Shown here: one piece after another, positions 1 through 8,199 of the stretch | Layout: each line of letters starts with the position of its first letter | How positions within the stretch are numbered: the stretch's first letter is position 1 | Assembly: GCA_001970955.1 (NCBI GenBank) | Contig: MPUH01001136.1 | Span: 1 to 23,129 of the forward strand | Direction: 5' to 3' | DNA: 23,129 bases | Origin: Stentor coeruleus | Lineage: Eukaryota; Ciliophora; Heterotrichea; Heterotrichida; Stentoridae | Notes under the pieces: generated by a model | What the model was told of the DNA's origin: nothing | Database searches by the model: none | The model's input: the letters and a program-made list of their open reading frames with translations, nothing else | Program-made: the position numbers and the translations under genes

Positions 1-830
1 CCTGAAAACTTGCTGAGGTCCCTGAGAATAAGCGATACAGATTACTAAACATTATAGAAAATGTGAATAATAGGATTGCATAGAATTTTAGCATAATTTT
101 CTATAGTTTTTAGTAAGAAAAAAATATTTGTGTAAGAAATTAATGTATGTGAAGATAAGAGTTGCTAAGGATTGAATTAGAATACCCTTTGATTGAAATG
201 ATGAATTGGATTATAAACATTTATCATATACAAAAATATCTTAAAATCCTTATCAAAAAATATATCCACAAATTTTACCACAGCCCGGTAACCAAACCTA
301 AACCCTACAAAAAACTAACACCTAAATAAATCCTCCACCTTCTTCCCTCAGCCCCAATTCCACATATTCTTAAATCCTCTTACACCCAAAAAAATACATT
401 TTCTCCTATCTTTATATTTTGCATACTACCTAAGAACCCAATCTATCTTTAAATTTTGCTTATTGTGTGCTATAAATAAAGCATAAATATCTTAAGATTT
501 AAAAATTCAGCATAAAATAGTCTTATGCTATATATAATAAATATTAGTATAAGAATATAAAAAAGATGAAAGCACTTAAGCTTAAATCTCTTATATCTTC
601 AGATAAAAAACAATTTTTTGTAAAGCCTCCAGAAACAATCAAAACTGTTCGTGATATCGAAAATGCAAGTTGGAAAAACTGCACATTCTGCATAGTTGAA
701 GGACTGAAAGACTTACTAAGAGGTAAACGGACAAAACGAAGTTCTATAATAAAAGAAAAAAACGAAGACCACGACCAAGCAGAAAAACTCAATCATTGGC
801 GACACAATTCTTCAGCTCAAAGCCCAAGAT
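1..830. repeat. Left arm of a large inverted duplication
   Basis: Reading 1-830 on the plus strand gives nearly the same sequence as reading 20660-19734 on the minus strand, with mostly scattered substitutions and small indels. Examples are the opening stretch around AAGCGATACAGATTACT, the tract around 285-300 (CAGCCCGG) and the coding stretch ending AGCTCAAAGCCCAAGAT at 830. Homology stops abruptly at 830. It is still present at base 1, so the arm may extend beyond the window. Two differences are not point changes: a 75-nt segment present only in the right arm, and an unrelated block at 578-680. By eye the alignable parts are above 90% identical. The arm carries about 560 bases of 5' flank plus the first part of a coding region. 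Confidence 0.95.
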
Positions 831-838
831 GTTGCTAA
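566..838 (+). pseudogene. Truncated, chimeric copy of the coiled-coil gene at 18899-20002
   Basis: An ATG frame of 90 codons opens here, with the same 5' flank as the right-arm gene. Residues from about NCTFC through SSAQSPR (roughly 681-830) match the right-arm reading DSTFC...SSAQSPR closely. The match ends at base 830 in mid-codon, and the frame adds only two foreign cysteines before TAA. The right-arm gene continues for about 280 more codons. The first ~35 residues (578-680) do not match the right arm at all. This is best read as a partial gene duplication cut off by the inverted-repeat breakpoint. It could still be expressed as a short basic protein, but nothing in the sequence argues that it works. 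The name and function of the parent gene are unknown to me. Confidence 0.75.
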
Positions 839-1462
839 TTTCTGGGTATCATCCATTTATATCCTGTTTATCCTCAGATCTAACCTTATTTATAGCATGC
901 TCTCACTTTATCATATTTTTATATAAAACTTTCAATTTGTCATCACTTCACCCTTATACCAATCTTTTAATGAAATCTACTATTAAAAAAATCATCATCA
1001 CAATACTCATAAATCAATATATTTTATCAGCATCTAAACTTTATATAATTTTTTATCGATTTTAGTAAATAAAAACGCTTTAAACTTTTTTTCTAAAACT
1101 CTTTTTTCTCACATTTCACACACAAAAAAAAACTTCAGGATTAATTCGCACAACCAAAACCTCTAAGTCCACACCTTAATTTTCACTTATCAAAAACGTG
1201 TTAAAAATAGGTCAAATCTAAACATTTCAATATATTCGAGACTTAGTCCGGGTTTTTTCTTAATAAAATAAACAAACTCATCAAAAAGTCAATTATAAAA
1301 CTAATCAACACCTTTCCATATAACAATTCTAATCAAAACTAATAAAAACACTTATCATATTTTCTGCTAAGCATATTTGTTGTATATATTTTATATAATC
1401 TAATAACATATAAAGCTAATAATCTTACTGACTATAAGTTTTTATAATATTTCCTTATATAA
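839..1462. other. Intergenic, no gene recognised
   Basis: This is AT-rich, C-rich and G-poor sequence beyond the breakpoint of the left arm. The open frames are short and rely on non-ATG starts or low-complexity Ile/Phe/Lys residues. It lies 3' of the minus-strand gene at 1463-1852 and shows the A/C-rich plus-strand composition typical of such flanks here. I see no tRNA-like or other structured RNA. Confidence 0.6.
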
Positions 1463-1852
1463 TCAAAAAACAAAGCATTTTTCTTGCTCATTTTGCTTCT
1501 TTTCTTTTCTGTTCTTTTTTTTTATTGCTTCTGCTAGTTTGTTTTCAAGCCGTTTCTCAAAATCCTGAAAATTTTCTTCATCATGAGCTGATAGACTTTT
1601 AGCTTGACAATCAACAGCCTCTGAGATTATGTCTAAATTTTTCTGCATTTTTTCAATACTATTTATTAGTATATTAGTAGGACTAATAGTTTTATAGTGA
1701 TGATGATGGCTGGTGTTTACAAATAATTTATCAGCATTTTTTTGAGTTTCTACTGGATTATCAGGAGTTTCTCCTCCTGTACTATAATCTGTATCCACAC
1801 TATCTATTTTGATTGTGTACTTTTTCTGAAGCTGTGTTCCTGAGTTATCCAT
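1463..1852 (-). CDS. Small hypothetical coiled-coil protein, 129 aa
   Basis: I chose the ATG at 1852-1850 (protein begins MDNSGTQLQKK). A longer reading to 1906 exists only by starting at TTG, so it is rejected. The stop is TGA after KCFVF. The N-terminal half is polar and acidic (DSVDTDYSTGGETPDN) with a short histidine run near residue 50. The second half, from about residue 58, is strongly helical and ends in a Lys/Glu tail containing KKKNRKEKKQ, so a coiled coil with a basic end is likely. No signal peptide, membrane segment or known domain is visible. The family is not recognised. The long even open frame, with well-mixed codons against an AT-rich background, is the main argument that it is real. 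Confidence 0.6.
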   Translation of the reverse strand: MDNSGTQLQKKYTIKIDSVDTDYSTGGETPDNPVETQKNADKLFVNTSHHHHYKTISPTNILINSIEKMQKNLDIISEAVDCQAKSLSAHDEENFQDFEKRLENKLAEAIKKKNRKEKKQNEQEKCFVF

Positions 1853-2628
1853 GGATAAAATTTTATTATATAAATGGTTGATTTGACTAACTATTATATT
1901 TAGCAATAACTAAAAATAGGTAATGAAGTATATTGAGAATAATGATTTTAATGTGGTTATTAATGAGAAAGAAGTAAATTCAATGATTAGTTATTGATAT
2001 GTTGGGATATGTGATAATGTTTGTAGTATGAATAAAACCACAAATTGTGTGGATTTTGGATTAGGAGTAAAATTTTTTGTTTAAATGAATAGAATTGACA
2101 AAGTGGATGTAGCTTTTGATAGGACTTTTTATTTTGGTTTTCGGCTGATTTTAAAGACTGAATATTTTATATTTAAATACAGATGCAATTTTCAAAATTA
2201 TCATACTTAGAAGATGGGTTTTCATAATATACAATAACTAATACTTAGGCTTATAATGAAAAAATATATAGTAACTAATATTTAGGCTTATGATGAAAAA
2301 ATATATAGACATTGTTTAGATTTATTACTAAAATACTAAAAAACTTCTACTAAAAAAAAATCAAATCCTCCAATATAACAAAACTAAATTCTTATAATCA
2401 TATAAATTTATTATATCAATTTGCCTACAAAAATCAATTAAATCTAACCTCAACAAAAATTTACTATTTCATCCACTATTTATTCCTAAATTTTAAACCA
2501 AGTAAAGCTTTTTATATAATAAAAAAAAAGCTTTCCCTAGTATCATTCCCTTAAATCCAATTTTATCATATTAATTTTATTTTGTAATCCCTTAAAACAT
2601 AATAAAATGTTATCTCTATTTTTACGTA
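1853..2628. other. Intergenic region with a tandem repeat and a broken frame
   Basis: This holds the presumed 5' flank of the minus-strand gene ending at 1852 and the 3' flank of the gene beginning at 2629. One plus-strand frame (1923-2210) is unusually open for AT-rich DNA but contains TGA at 1995 and TAA at 2082. A 37-nt direct repeat sits at 2235-2308. From about 2300 to 2628 the plus strand becomes A/C-rich and shows nothing recognisable. Confidence 0.55.
2235..2308. repeat. Two-copy 37-nt direct tandem repeat
   Basis: Copies at 2235-2271 and 2272-2308 share the core TTAGGCTTAT followed by ATGAAAAAATATATAG and differ at two positions. No coding role is apparent. It looks like a small recent duplication in intergenic sequence. 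Confidence 0.85.
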
Positions 2629-3225
2629 TCAGTGATTATTATATTCCATTTGATATTTAGTGGAAATCACTTGTAAATGCGCATTATGTATTTTTCGACG
2701 AAGTCTTTTAAAACTAAATTCCGGATTAAAGGATTTTGGCTGACAAAGTTTCCACCCGGCTATACCTAGACGAACATAGGGTGATGAAACTAACTTAGAT
2801 TTTTTATATGTTTTTATTGGAGATTTTTCCTTTATAGCTACAAGTCTTCGAGGTCTTGCATATGTGTGGATTACAAAGGAAGTCTTTTCATCGCTATATC
2901 TTTCTAAAGAAGGTTTATCGAGAACTGGATATGATGGATCTGATATTTGGATTTCTTCAGTAATCTGATTGTAAATGTAATTTTCTTGTGGGGATACAAG
3001 TCTTCTGTTCCCATAAGAAGAATATGAGCCAAAACATTCATTAGCTGGAAAAGTTTCTAATGGGCTTTCAGAACGTAGGTTTATTGGGGATTTTCTCATA
3101 GAAACTGATCGTTTGTTGTTAGAAGTTTTAGGCTTTATTATTTTTGGTGTTTTGGCTTGAGAGCTTTCCCATATGCATCCATATAGTTGATTTGATTCTT
3201 TTGATTTTTGATATTCCCTTAGCAT
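2629..3225 (-). CDS. Hypothetical basic Ser/Pro-rich protein, 198 aa
   Basis: A clean ATG-to-stop frame. The protein is basic and rich in Ser, Pro, Tyr and Lys, with several SP dipeptides in basic settings (MRKSPINLR, SESPLE, EKSPIKTYKK), the kind of site used by proline-directed kinases. A more ordered C-terminal third contains RLGIAGWKLCQP and a basic segment FKRLRRKIHNAHLQ. No transmembrane segment, signal peptide or known domain is evident, and most of the chain looks disordered. The neighbour at 3963 is RPS23 on the same strand, ~740 bases upstream, so it has its own promoter. The family is not recognised. A cytoskeletal or signalling scaffold role would be a guess only. Confidence 0.7.
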   Translation of the reverse strand: MLREYQKSKESNQLYGCIWESSQAKTPKIIKPKTSNNKRSVSMRKSPINLRSESPLETFPANECFGSYSSYGNRRLVSPQENYIYNQITEEIQISDPSYPVLDKPSLERYSDEKTSFVIHTYARPRRLVAIKEKSPIKTYKKSKLVSSPYVRLGIAGWKLCQPKSFNPEFSFKRLRRKIHNAHLQVISTKYQMEYNNH

Positions 3226-3962
3226 TTTAATCTTATTTAGAGATGGCTGATTAATAGTTTATGGATTTTTTAAAGAATAATTATTAGTGTAAAGGATGAG
3301 TAGATTATGAATTGAAAATATTTTCTTAAGATTAGTTTTTATGTATTTTATAAGGATTTTTAGAATTTTGGTATGTGGTTTGATGCTAACTGTTGTAGTT
3401 TTATAAGATTGTTTTGGATATTTAGATTATTTGTGTTGATGATAAATGTAATGAAAATATAGATGATTTTTATATATTTATCGATAAGTTGTGTAAAATT
3501 CAAGATTGATAACGATTAAAGTGCATAGAAAATATTACTACAAATAATTGTGTTATATTTATAAAACCAAGTGACACTTATGGGATATATATAACAAGTA
3601 ATTAAAAACAACTAAAAATACTGTAGAAAAGTAAAACAATATACATAAAAAGTTTTAAAATAATCATACAGCAACAAAAAGTCAGTTAAAAAATCAATAA
3701 CTTAAATTCATATCAGTTAAACCAAAAAAAAATACATTTAACTTAATATCCTAAATACTACTTAATACCCAAAGATATCCATCATAAACCTTCACTACTT
3801 AAAATTTTAACCTCTCCTAAACTCATATCAAATATCATAAAAACAATCTAAACTCCTATAAAAAACCACTCTTTCACAACATCTTATCATCCTTTGATAA
3901 AAAACCCCTCTCATTTTCTACACAAAAATCCCCAGTTTTCTACGATTACTTATTATCTATGT
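3226..3962. other. Intergenic, flank switch point
   Basis: No gene is visible. Bases 3226 to about 3540 are G/T-rich on the plus strand (5' flank of the minus-strand gene at 2629-3225). Bases 3560-3962 are A/C-rich (3' flank of RPS23). The composition flips between the two. I see no RNA gene. Confidence 0.6.
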
Positions 3963-4394
3963 TTATCTAGGTTTTTCTTTCTTATGCAAATAAAGGGCCT
4001 TCAATGAAACTCCTTTAACTTTGACAACCTTAAACCTAACACCCGGAATATCACCGACAGCATGACCACTTCTTCCAAATCCAGCAACAAGAACTTCATC
4101 ATTTTCATCAATAAAGTTCAAGCAGCCATCATTAGGTACGAAAGCAGCGATTTTTTTCCCGTTTTTCTTAAGGAGAACTCTCACACACTTTCTCACAGCA
4201 GAATTTGGCTGTTTAGATTCAATACCTAGTTTTTCGACAACAATTCCTTTTGCATGCGATGTCCCAGCGAATGGTTTTTTGAATTTCGAACTCAAATGAG
4301 CCTTTTTGTAACCTTTATCAGCCCATCTTTGTTCACGTCGTCGTTTCTTTAGTTTACGACCAGCCCTGATTCCACGAGGCTTACCTGCAGCCAT
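3963..4394 (-). CDS. RPS23: 40S ribosomal protein S23 (uS12)
   Basis: The 143-residue product has the canonical eukaryotic uS12 length and runs from [15 protein letters not shown] to HKKEKPR. uS12 sits at the decoding centre of the small subunit and monitors the codon-anticodon helix. The universally conserved loop [10 protein letters not shown] (residues 61-70) is present, including the proline (Pro63 here, Pro62 in animals) that is hydroxylated in other eukaryotes. [20 protein letters not shown] near the C-terminus is also family-typical. The gene is a single uninterrupted exon. It lies 100 bases downstream of the chorein-like gene on the same strand, so the short A/T-rich gap 4395-4494 must contain both its promoter and that gene's 3' end. 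This is the most secure annotation in the window. Confidence 0.99.
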   Translation of the reverse strand: MAAGKPRGIRAGRKLKKRRREQRWADKGYKKAHLSSKFKKPFAGTSHAKGIVVEKLGIESKQPNSAVRKCVRVLLKKNGKKIAAFVPNDGCLNFIDENDEVLVAGFGRSGHAVGDIPGVRFKVVKVKGVSLKALYLHKKEKPR

Positions 4395-4494
4395 ATTTAT
4401 TATAGGCCAATGTATATATTTTGATATATAAGATAAGAATTGATTAGATTAAGAAATGATGATAATATTTAGGGTATTATATAAAAATGATGAA

Positions 4495-6522
4495 TTAAGA
4501 TGATTTTATTGTAAAAACCCCTTTGATTGCTTGGGCGAATTCGTTACGGTTATCAAGAGTTGATTTTATACATCGACCTTCACTCATACGAATTGATAAA
4601 CCGATTATTCCCCGTTCTTCTAATGAGACCATTTCATTTGTTGGGTTTTTATTAAGAATACGACCTTCTTTGGTTACGACGTAGATGGTATCTTTTGTAA
4701 GTATTAAATTCACATCAATTCCATCGATTTTACCATTTTGACTTATGCTGATAATCTCCTCTGGAGCGAGGTTTAGTATCCCAGCTATACCTGAATTCCC
4801 AGCAACTTCTAATAATGATTTTCTTAGTAAAATACATTCGTTATTTTTCTGTTCAAGTTGCATAGATAGCATTGATACCATTTTCTTCAGTTCATCAATT
4901 GTTTTTTCATCATTTTTTCTTCTATCTGTCCTTTTTTCTGTACGTAAAAGATCTGAAGCATTAATATCAATTATATTCTCTTCAGGGTTTATAAGTCTAA
5001 AGTAAAAACTTTTTAATTCCATAAGAGACTCAACTATTAAATCTGTTTCTGATTGAACTATATCAATGATGATTGGATCTGTATTAATTTTTAATAGCAT
5101 ATCTTCTAATAAATTCACTGAACCTTCTATTTTTTCTAGGGAAATAGACTCAGTTGAAGACTTTTGCCCTTTTTTAATAGTTTTTGATGTTATTTTTTTG
5201 CATTGGTAGTCGATAAGGTTGTTGTTTTTAGAAAATTGCATTTGATTTATAAGAAAAATTGTACAATTCTGCTTGGCGTAACAGGTTATTTGGAGATTTC
5301 GCATGTTCCCACTGGATTTAGCATCGTAAATTGATGGTGAAGTTCCTTCAGAGCTCACTGAATCACTTGATAAGTTTTCTATATTAAAGTTCTCAGCAGA
5401 AAAAACATATTTTAATGTCTTGAGCTCTTGGAAATTGTGCACACGGAGTTTTACTAGTAAAGATGGGGCTAAAAAGGTCAGTTTGTTGTCATTGCTTGTA
5501 ATTTTATCTTTAATTCTAGTGAAATTGTTTGGTTGCGAACAGTAAAAAGGACTAAAAAGAATTTCTTTTCCCCATGAAAGCCATGACTCTGATTCTTGTA
5601 TTTCAATTGGTTTGACTTCAGGAGACACACTTTTTTCTGATGCTGTAGCCAAATCTCTAACTAGAGTTTTATCTGAAGCAAGGTTTAGTTTTACTTCTAA
5701 ACTGCTTGAAAGCTGAATAAATGTATCACAAACATTTTTCGCTTTCAAAAGTTCCACCCGATCATGTTTTCCAACACAAGTCGTATGTTCATTAGAAGTA
5801 AACAAAAACACATTAAATGACACTTCAACAACCTTGAATATCGTATAATACGAAGAGTTCTTAAATCCAAAGCACAAAGGGCATCCTCCACATTTATCAT
5901 TCTCAAACTTATGTGACGTAATAAATTCACTCAAGCAATCATCTTTTTTACCAGAAATCACTCTTAAACTAAGCCCAGAGCATTCAATCCTTCTATAAAT
6001 CCTAAAAGCAATTCCCCCATTAACAGCTACAAAAGGATTAATAAAATCTTCTTGCCATTGATTATTTGTCGTATTAACCTTAATCCTCTTCAAATGTATC
6101 CTAGCCTTATAATTAGCTTCTTCCGACATAGAAACCATTAAAAACAAGTCTTCAATTTCAATAGACAAATTAGCTAAAATCTTACTCAATAAACTTTCTT
6201 CAGTCTTAGTTACAGTCGGAGGCTTGTTAAGATTGACAAGGTTATCCGTTAATGCAAGTTCAATTTCAACTTTAGTCAATTTAATCTCTACTTTTTTAGT
6301 CGATAATGAAGTCCAAGGCAAGTTAAGCTCTAAAGTTGTAATCTTACCATGTTCAAGACGTAAATACGGTAAATTCAATGAGTTTGTTATAGCTGAAACA
6401 TTAAGATTCACATTATGTAAAGATACATGACCACTCCATAATGATAGCTTATTCACGTCAATATTAGACAAATATTCAGAAGCAAATCTTAAAAGAACTC
6501 CTCTTAATATCCCTGCAATCAT
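4495..6522 (-). CDS. Compact chorein-N (VPS13-like) protein, 675 aa
   Basis: The first ~95 residues match the Chorein_N domain that opens VPS13, ATG2 and related bridge-like lipid-transfer proteins. They include the opening helix IAGILRGVLLRFASEYLSNI, then NKLSLWSGHVSLHNVNLN, and ELNLPWTSLSTKKVEIKL. In that family the domain docks at the ER and forms the mouth of a hydrophobic groove that moves phospholipids between membranes. The middle is beta-rich with polar stretches. Around residues 525-575 there is a coiled coil (DELKKMVSMLSMQLEQKN). The last ~80 residues form a separate beta-rich module (TKDTIYVVTKEGRILNKNPT) that I cannot name. At 675 residues it is far shorter than VPS13 (about 3000) and shorter than SHIP164/UHRF1BP1 (about 1400). 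The start ATG lies 66 bases from a divergent gene. Chorein fold: fairly sure. Lipid-transfer role: inference. Confidence 0.85.
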   Translation of the reverse strand: MIAGILRGVLLRFASEYLSNIDVNKLSLWSGHVSLHNVNLNVSAITNSLNLPYLRLEHGKITTLELNLPWTSLSTKKVEIKLTKVEIELALTDNLVNLNKPPTVTKTEESLLSKILANLSIEIEDLFLMVSMSEEANYKARIHLKRIKVNTTNNQWQEDFINPFVAVNGGIAFRIYRRIECSGLSLRVISGKKDDCLSEFITSHKFENDKCGGCPLCFGFKNSSYYTIFKVVEVSFNVFLFTSNEHTTCVGKHDRVELLKAKNVCDTFIQLSSSLEVKLNLASDKTLVRDLATASEKSVSPEVKPIEIQESESWLSWGKEILFSPFYCSQPNNFTRIKDKITSNDNKLTFLAPSLLVKLRVHNFQELKTLKYVFSAENFNIENLSSDSVSSEGTSPSIYDAKSSGNMRNLQITCYAKQNCTIFLINQMQFSKNNNLIDYQCKKITSKTIKKGQKSSTESISLEKIEGSVNLLEDMLLKINTDPIIIDIVQSETDLIVESLMELKSFYFRLINPEENIIDINASDLLRTEKRTDRRKNDEKTIDELKKMVSMLSMQLEQKNNECILLRKSLLEVAGNSGIAGILNLAPEEIISISQNGKIDGIDVNLILTKDTIYVVTKEGRILNKNPTNEMVSLEERGIIGLSIRMSEGRCIKSTLDNRNEFAQAIKGVFTIKSS

Positions 6523-6588
6523 TATTTATTATAATTTTCCTATTATAATCACTACCCTTTTTTTACAACATATAAAATAATATACCTA
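6523..6588. promoter_or_regulatory. Short divergent promoter region
   Basis: Only 66 bases separate the start codons of the chorein-like gene (-) and the coiled-coil gene (+), so both core promoters and 5' untranslated regions must fit here or overlap the genes. The stretch is T-rich, then A-rich (TTTTTTTACAACATATAAAATAATATACC). TATAAAATA-like words are present but not distinctive in such AT-rich DNA. Confidence 0.6.
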
Positions 6589-7839
6589 ATGTATAAACAA
6601 AGGGTTTCAGAAGATCATTCAGAGATAAATCTTAGTGTAAACAGGAAAAAACTCTCATCACAGTTTATGGAAAGAGTCAAAGGGTTTAAAAATAACATCT
6701 CACCTATGAGTTCTACAGTTAAAATAGATAGGAAATTTATAAACCTTCAACCAGTTCATAATGAAATTTCTATAACGAATATTATACAAGAAAAAGTGGC
6801 TAATTTAAAACATAAATTTGGTGAATTGGATATTATGAGAAAGAAACTTATAGAATCAAGATGTGATACTAAGGATGAAAATGAGATTAGGAATAATAGT
6901 TTGGTTAAGACTAGAGGAAAATCAACTGAGAATAATATTGAGGATTTTATGGAAAAAGAATTTAGTAAAACACGTCCTTCGGCTGAGAATATTTTTTGTA
7001 AAACTACGATGATGAATGAAAAATATGATGTACAGGAAAAATATGATAAGGATTTGTATAATGAAAGAAAATTAACACAAAAAGCTTTACTTGAAAAAAA
7101 TATTATTGAAAGGGAAAGTCAGGAGAAATTTAAGGTACTCAACTGCCAAGTTGGGTCTTTGAATATGGAAATTGAGAATTTGAATGGTAAATTGATGACA
7201 ACACAGAGAGATTTGAAGGAAATTGAAAGTGTGAAAAAACAACAGGAAGAGATGATAAATAGTCAGGCTTCAGAGATAAAATTACTTGAATCGAATTTGG
7301 TTTCTGCGAACTTGACAATTAGTCATTTGACAAAAAAAGTTGCATCATTGGAAAAGAAAATAAAAAACACATCACAAAGCAATACTTCAAATGCTATAAA
7401 AAACTTATCTTATATTATTTTGTCCAAAGATTCGCAAGGGACAGAAGCATCACCTTTTCAGATTATAAATCGTTACTTGGAAACTTTGGAAGAACTTCAA
7501 GACTCTGATAAATTCGCATTGAAAATGTTGGGAAAGATTGAAAATAATAAAAAAAAAGAAGTTTATTCTAGTTTACTTAGAAGGAAAATTGATATACTTG
7601 AAAGATTAGATAGGACAACTTGGACTATTGAAGAATTAGGTAAGTGTGTTATTGAATATAAATCTTTAAGTCCAACGAATAAATCAATGAGCCCAATGGG
7701 TAAATCATCTATGCAATTTGAAGGATTTAAACAAGAAGCTGAGGATAATGAAAAAGCTGAATTTTTAGCTTATATGAAATGCCAAGCTAGTATGGTTGAA
7801 GATCTTTTAATGATTTCTGAGATTGGTAATGAGTTTTGA
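6589..7839 (+). CDS. Hypothetical coiled-coil protein, 416 aa
   Basis: A single ATG-to-TGA frame. Residues 1-145 are basic and polar with little predicted order. Residues ~155-265 form a long heptad-like helix (NMEIENLNGKLMTTQRDLKEI, NLTISHLTKKVASLEKKIKN). A compact helical segment follows (about 290-360, including DRTTWTIEELGKCVIEYKS), and there is a serine-rich SP cluster at LSPTNKSMSPMGKSS. The C-terminus is acidic and hydrophobic (MVEDLLMISEIGNEF). No catalytic motif or known domain is recognised. The architecture resembles cytoskeletal, centrosomal or vesicle-tether proteins, abundant in ciliates, but that is only an analogy. It is divergent from the chorein-like gene and convergent with the gene at 8200-9537. 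Confidence 0.8.
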   Translation: MYKQRVSEDHSEINLSVNRKKLSSQFMERVKGFKNNISPMSSTVKIDRKFINLQPVHNEISITNIIQEKVANLKHKFGELDIMRKKLIESRCDTKDENEIRNNSLVKTRGKSTENNIEDFMEKEFSKTRPSAENIFCKTTMMNEKYDVQEKYDKDLYNERKLTQKALLEKNIIERESQEKFKVLNCQVGSLNMEIENLNGKLMTTQRDLKEIESVKKQQEEMINSQASEIKLLESNLVSANLTISHLTKKVASLEKKIKNTSQSNTSNAIKNLSYIILSKDSQGTEASPFQIINRYLETLEELQDSDKFALKMLGKIENNKKKEVYSSLLRRKIDILERLDRTTWTIEELGKCVIEYKSLSPTNKSMSPMGKSSMQFEGFKQEAEDNEKAEFLAYMKCQASMVEDLLMISEIGNEF

Positions 7840-8199
7840 TATGAATAAATAGATTAAGTAATATTTTTACTATAAAATTTTATAGATTTTATTTAAAAAA
7901 ACATATTTCGTTAAAAATTCCATTCTTATTTCCTTTGTCTGTCTTTCCTATTCTCTTTTATTCTTTTAGCTATCATAATCTTTTCAGGCTCTTTAAATTC
8001 ATCTTTTTAAAAATGGATAAGATATGGAAAGATGATTTAGTTTTCGGTAATATCAGATAAAAAATATTGAAAATGATTCTGGATATAAACTGAAAGTCCT
8101 AATAATTCATTAAATGTTAATAAACTTTCAAACTTCTAAGTATTTTATACTATTTATATTGTATAAAATACCTTTATTATAATATCAATCTAGAATCTA
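7840..8199. other. Convergent intergenic region
   Basis: This is the 3' flank shared by two converging genes. A 26-codon minus-strand run (about 7930-8010, containing MIAKRIKENRKDRQRK before a stop) looks protein-like but is closed upstream by TAA, and I cannot link it to an exon. Nothing else is recognisable. Confidence 0.5.

Noticed and set aside
285..310. AACCTAAACCCTAC as a telomere-like repeat
   Set aside because: It occurs once, is not tandem, and lies inside a duplicated 5' flank with sequence continuing on both sides.
796..1065. 89-codon plus-strand frame
   Set aside because: It needs a TTG start inside the truncated duplicate, and the rest is low-complexity Ile/Phe/Ser/Lys in A/C-rich intergenic DNA.
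7930..8010. Short minus-strand run containing MIAKRIKENRKDRQRK
   Set aside because: It is closed by TAA immediately upstream, and no 15/16-nt intron links it to another open frame; too short to call.
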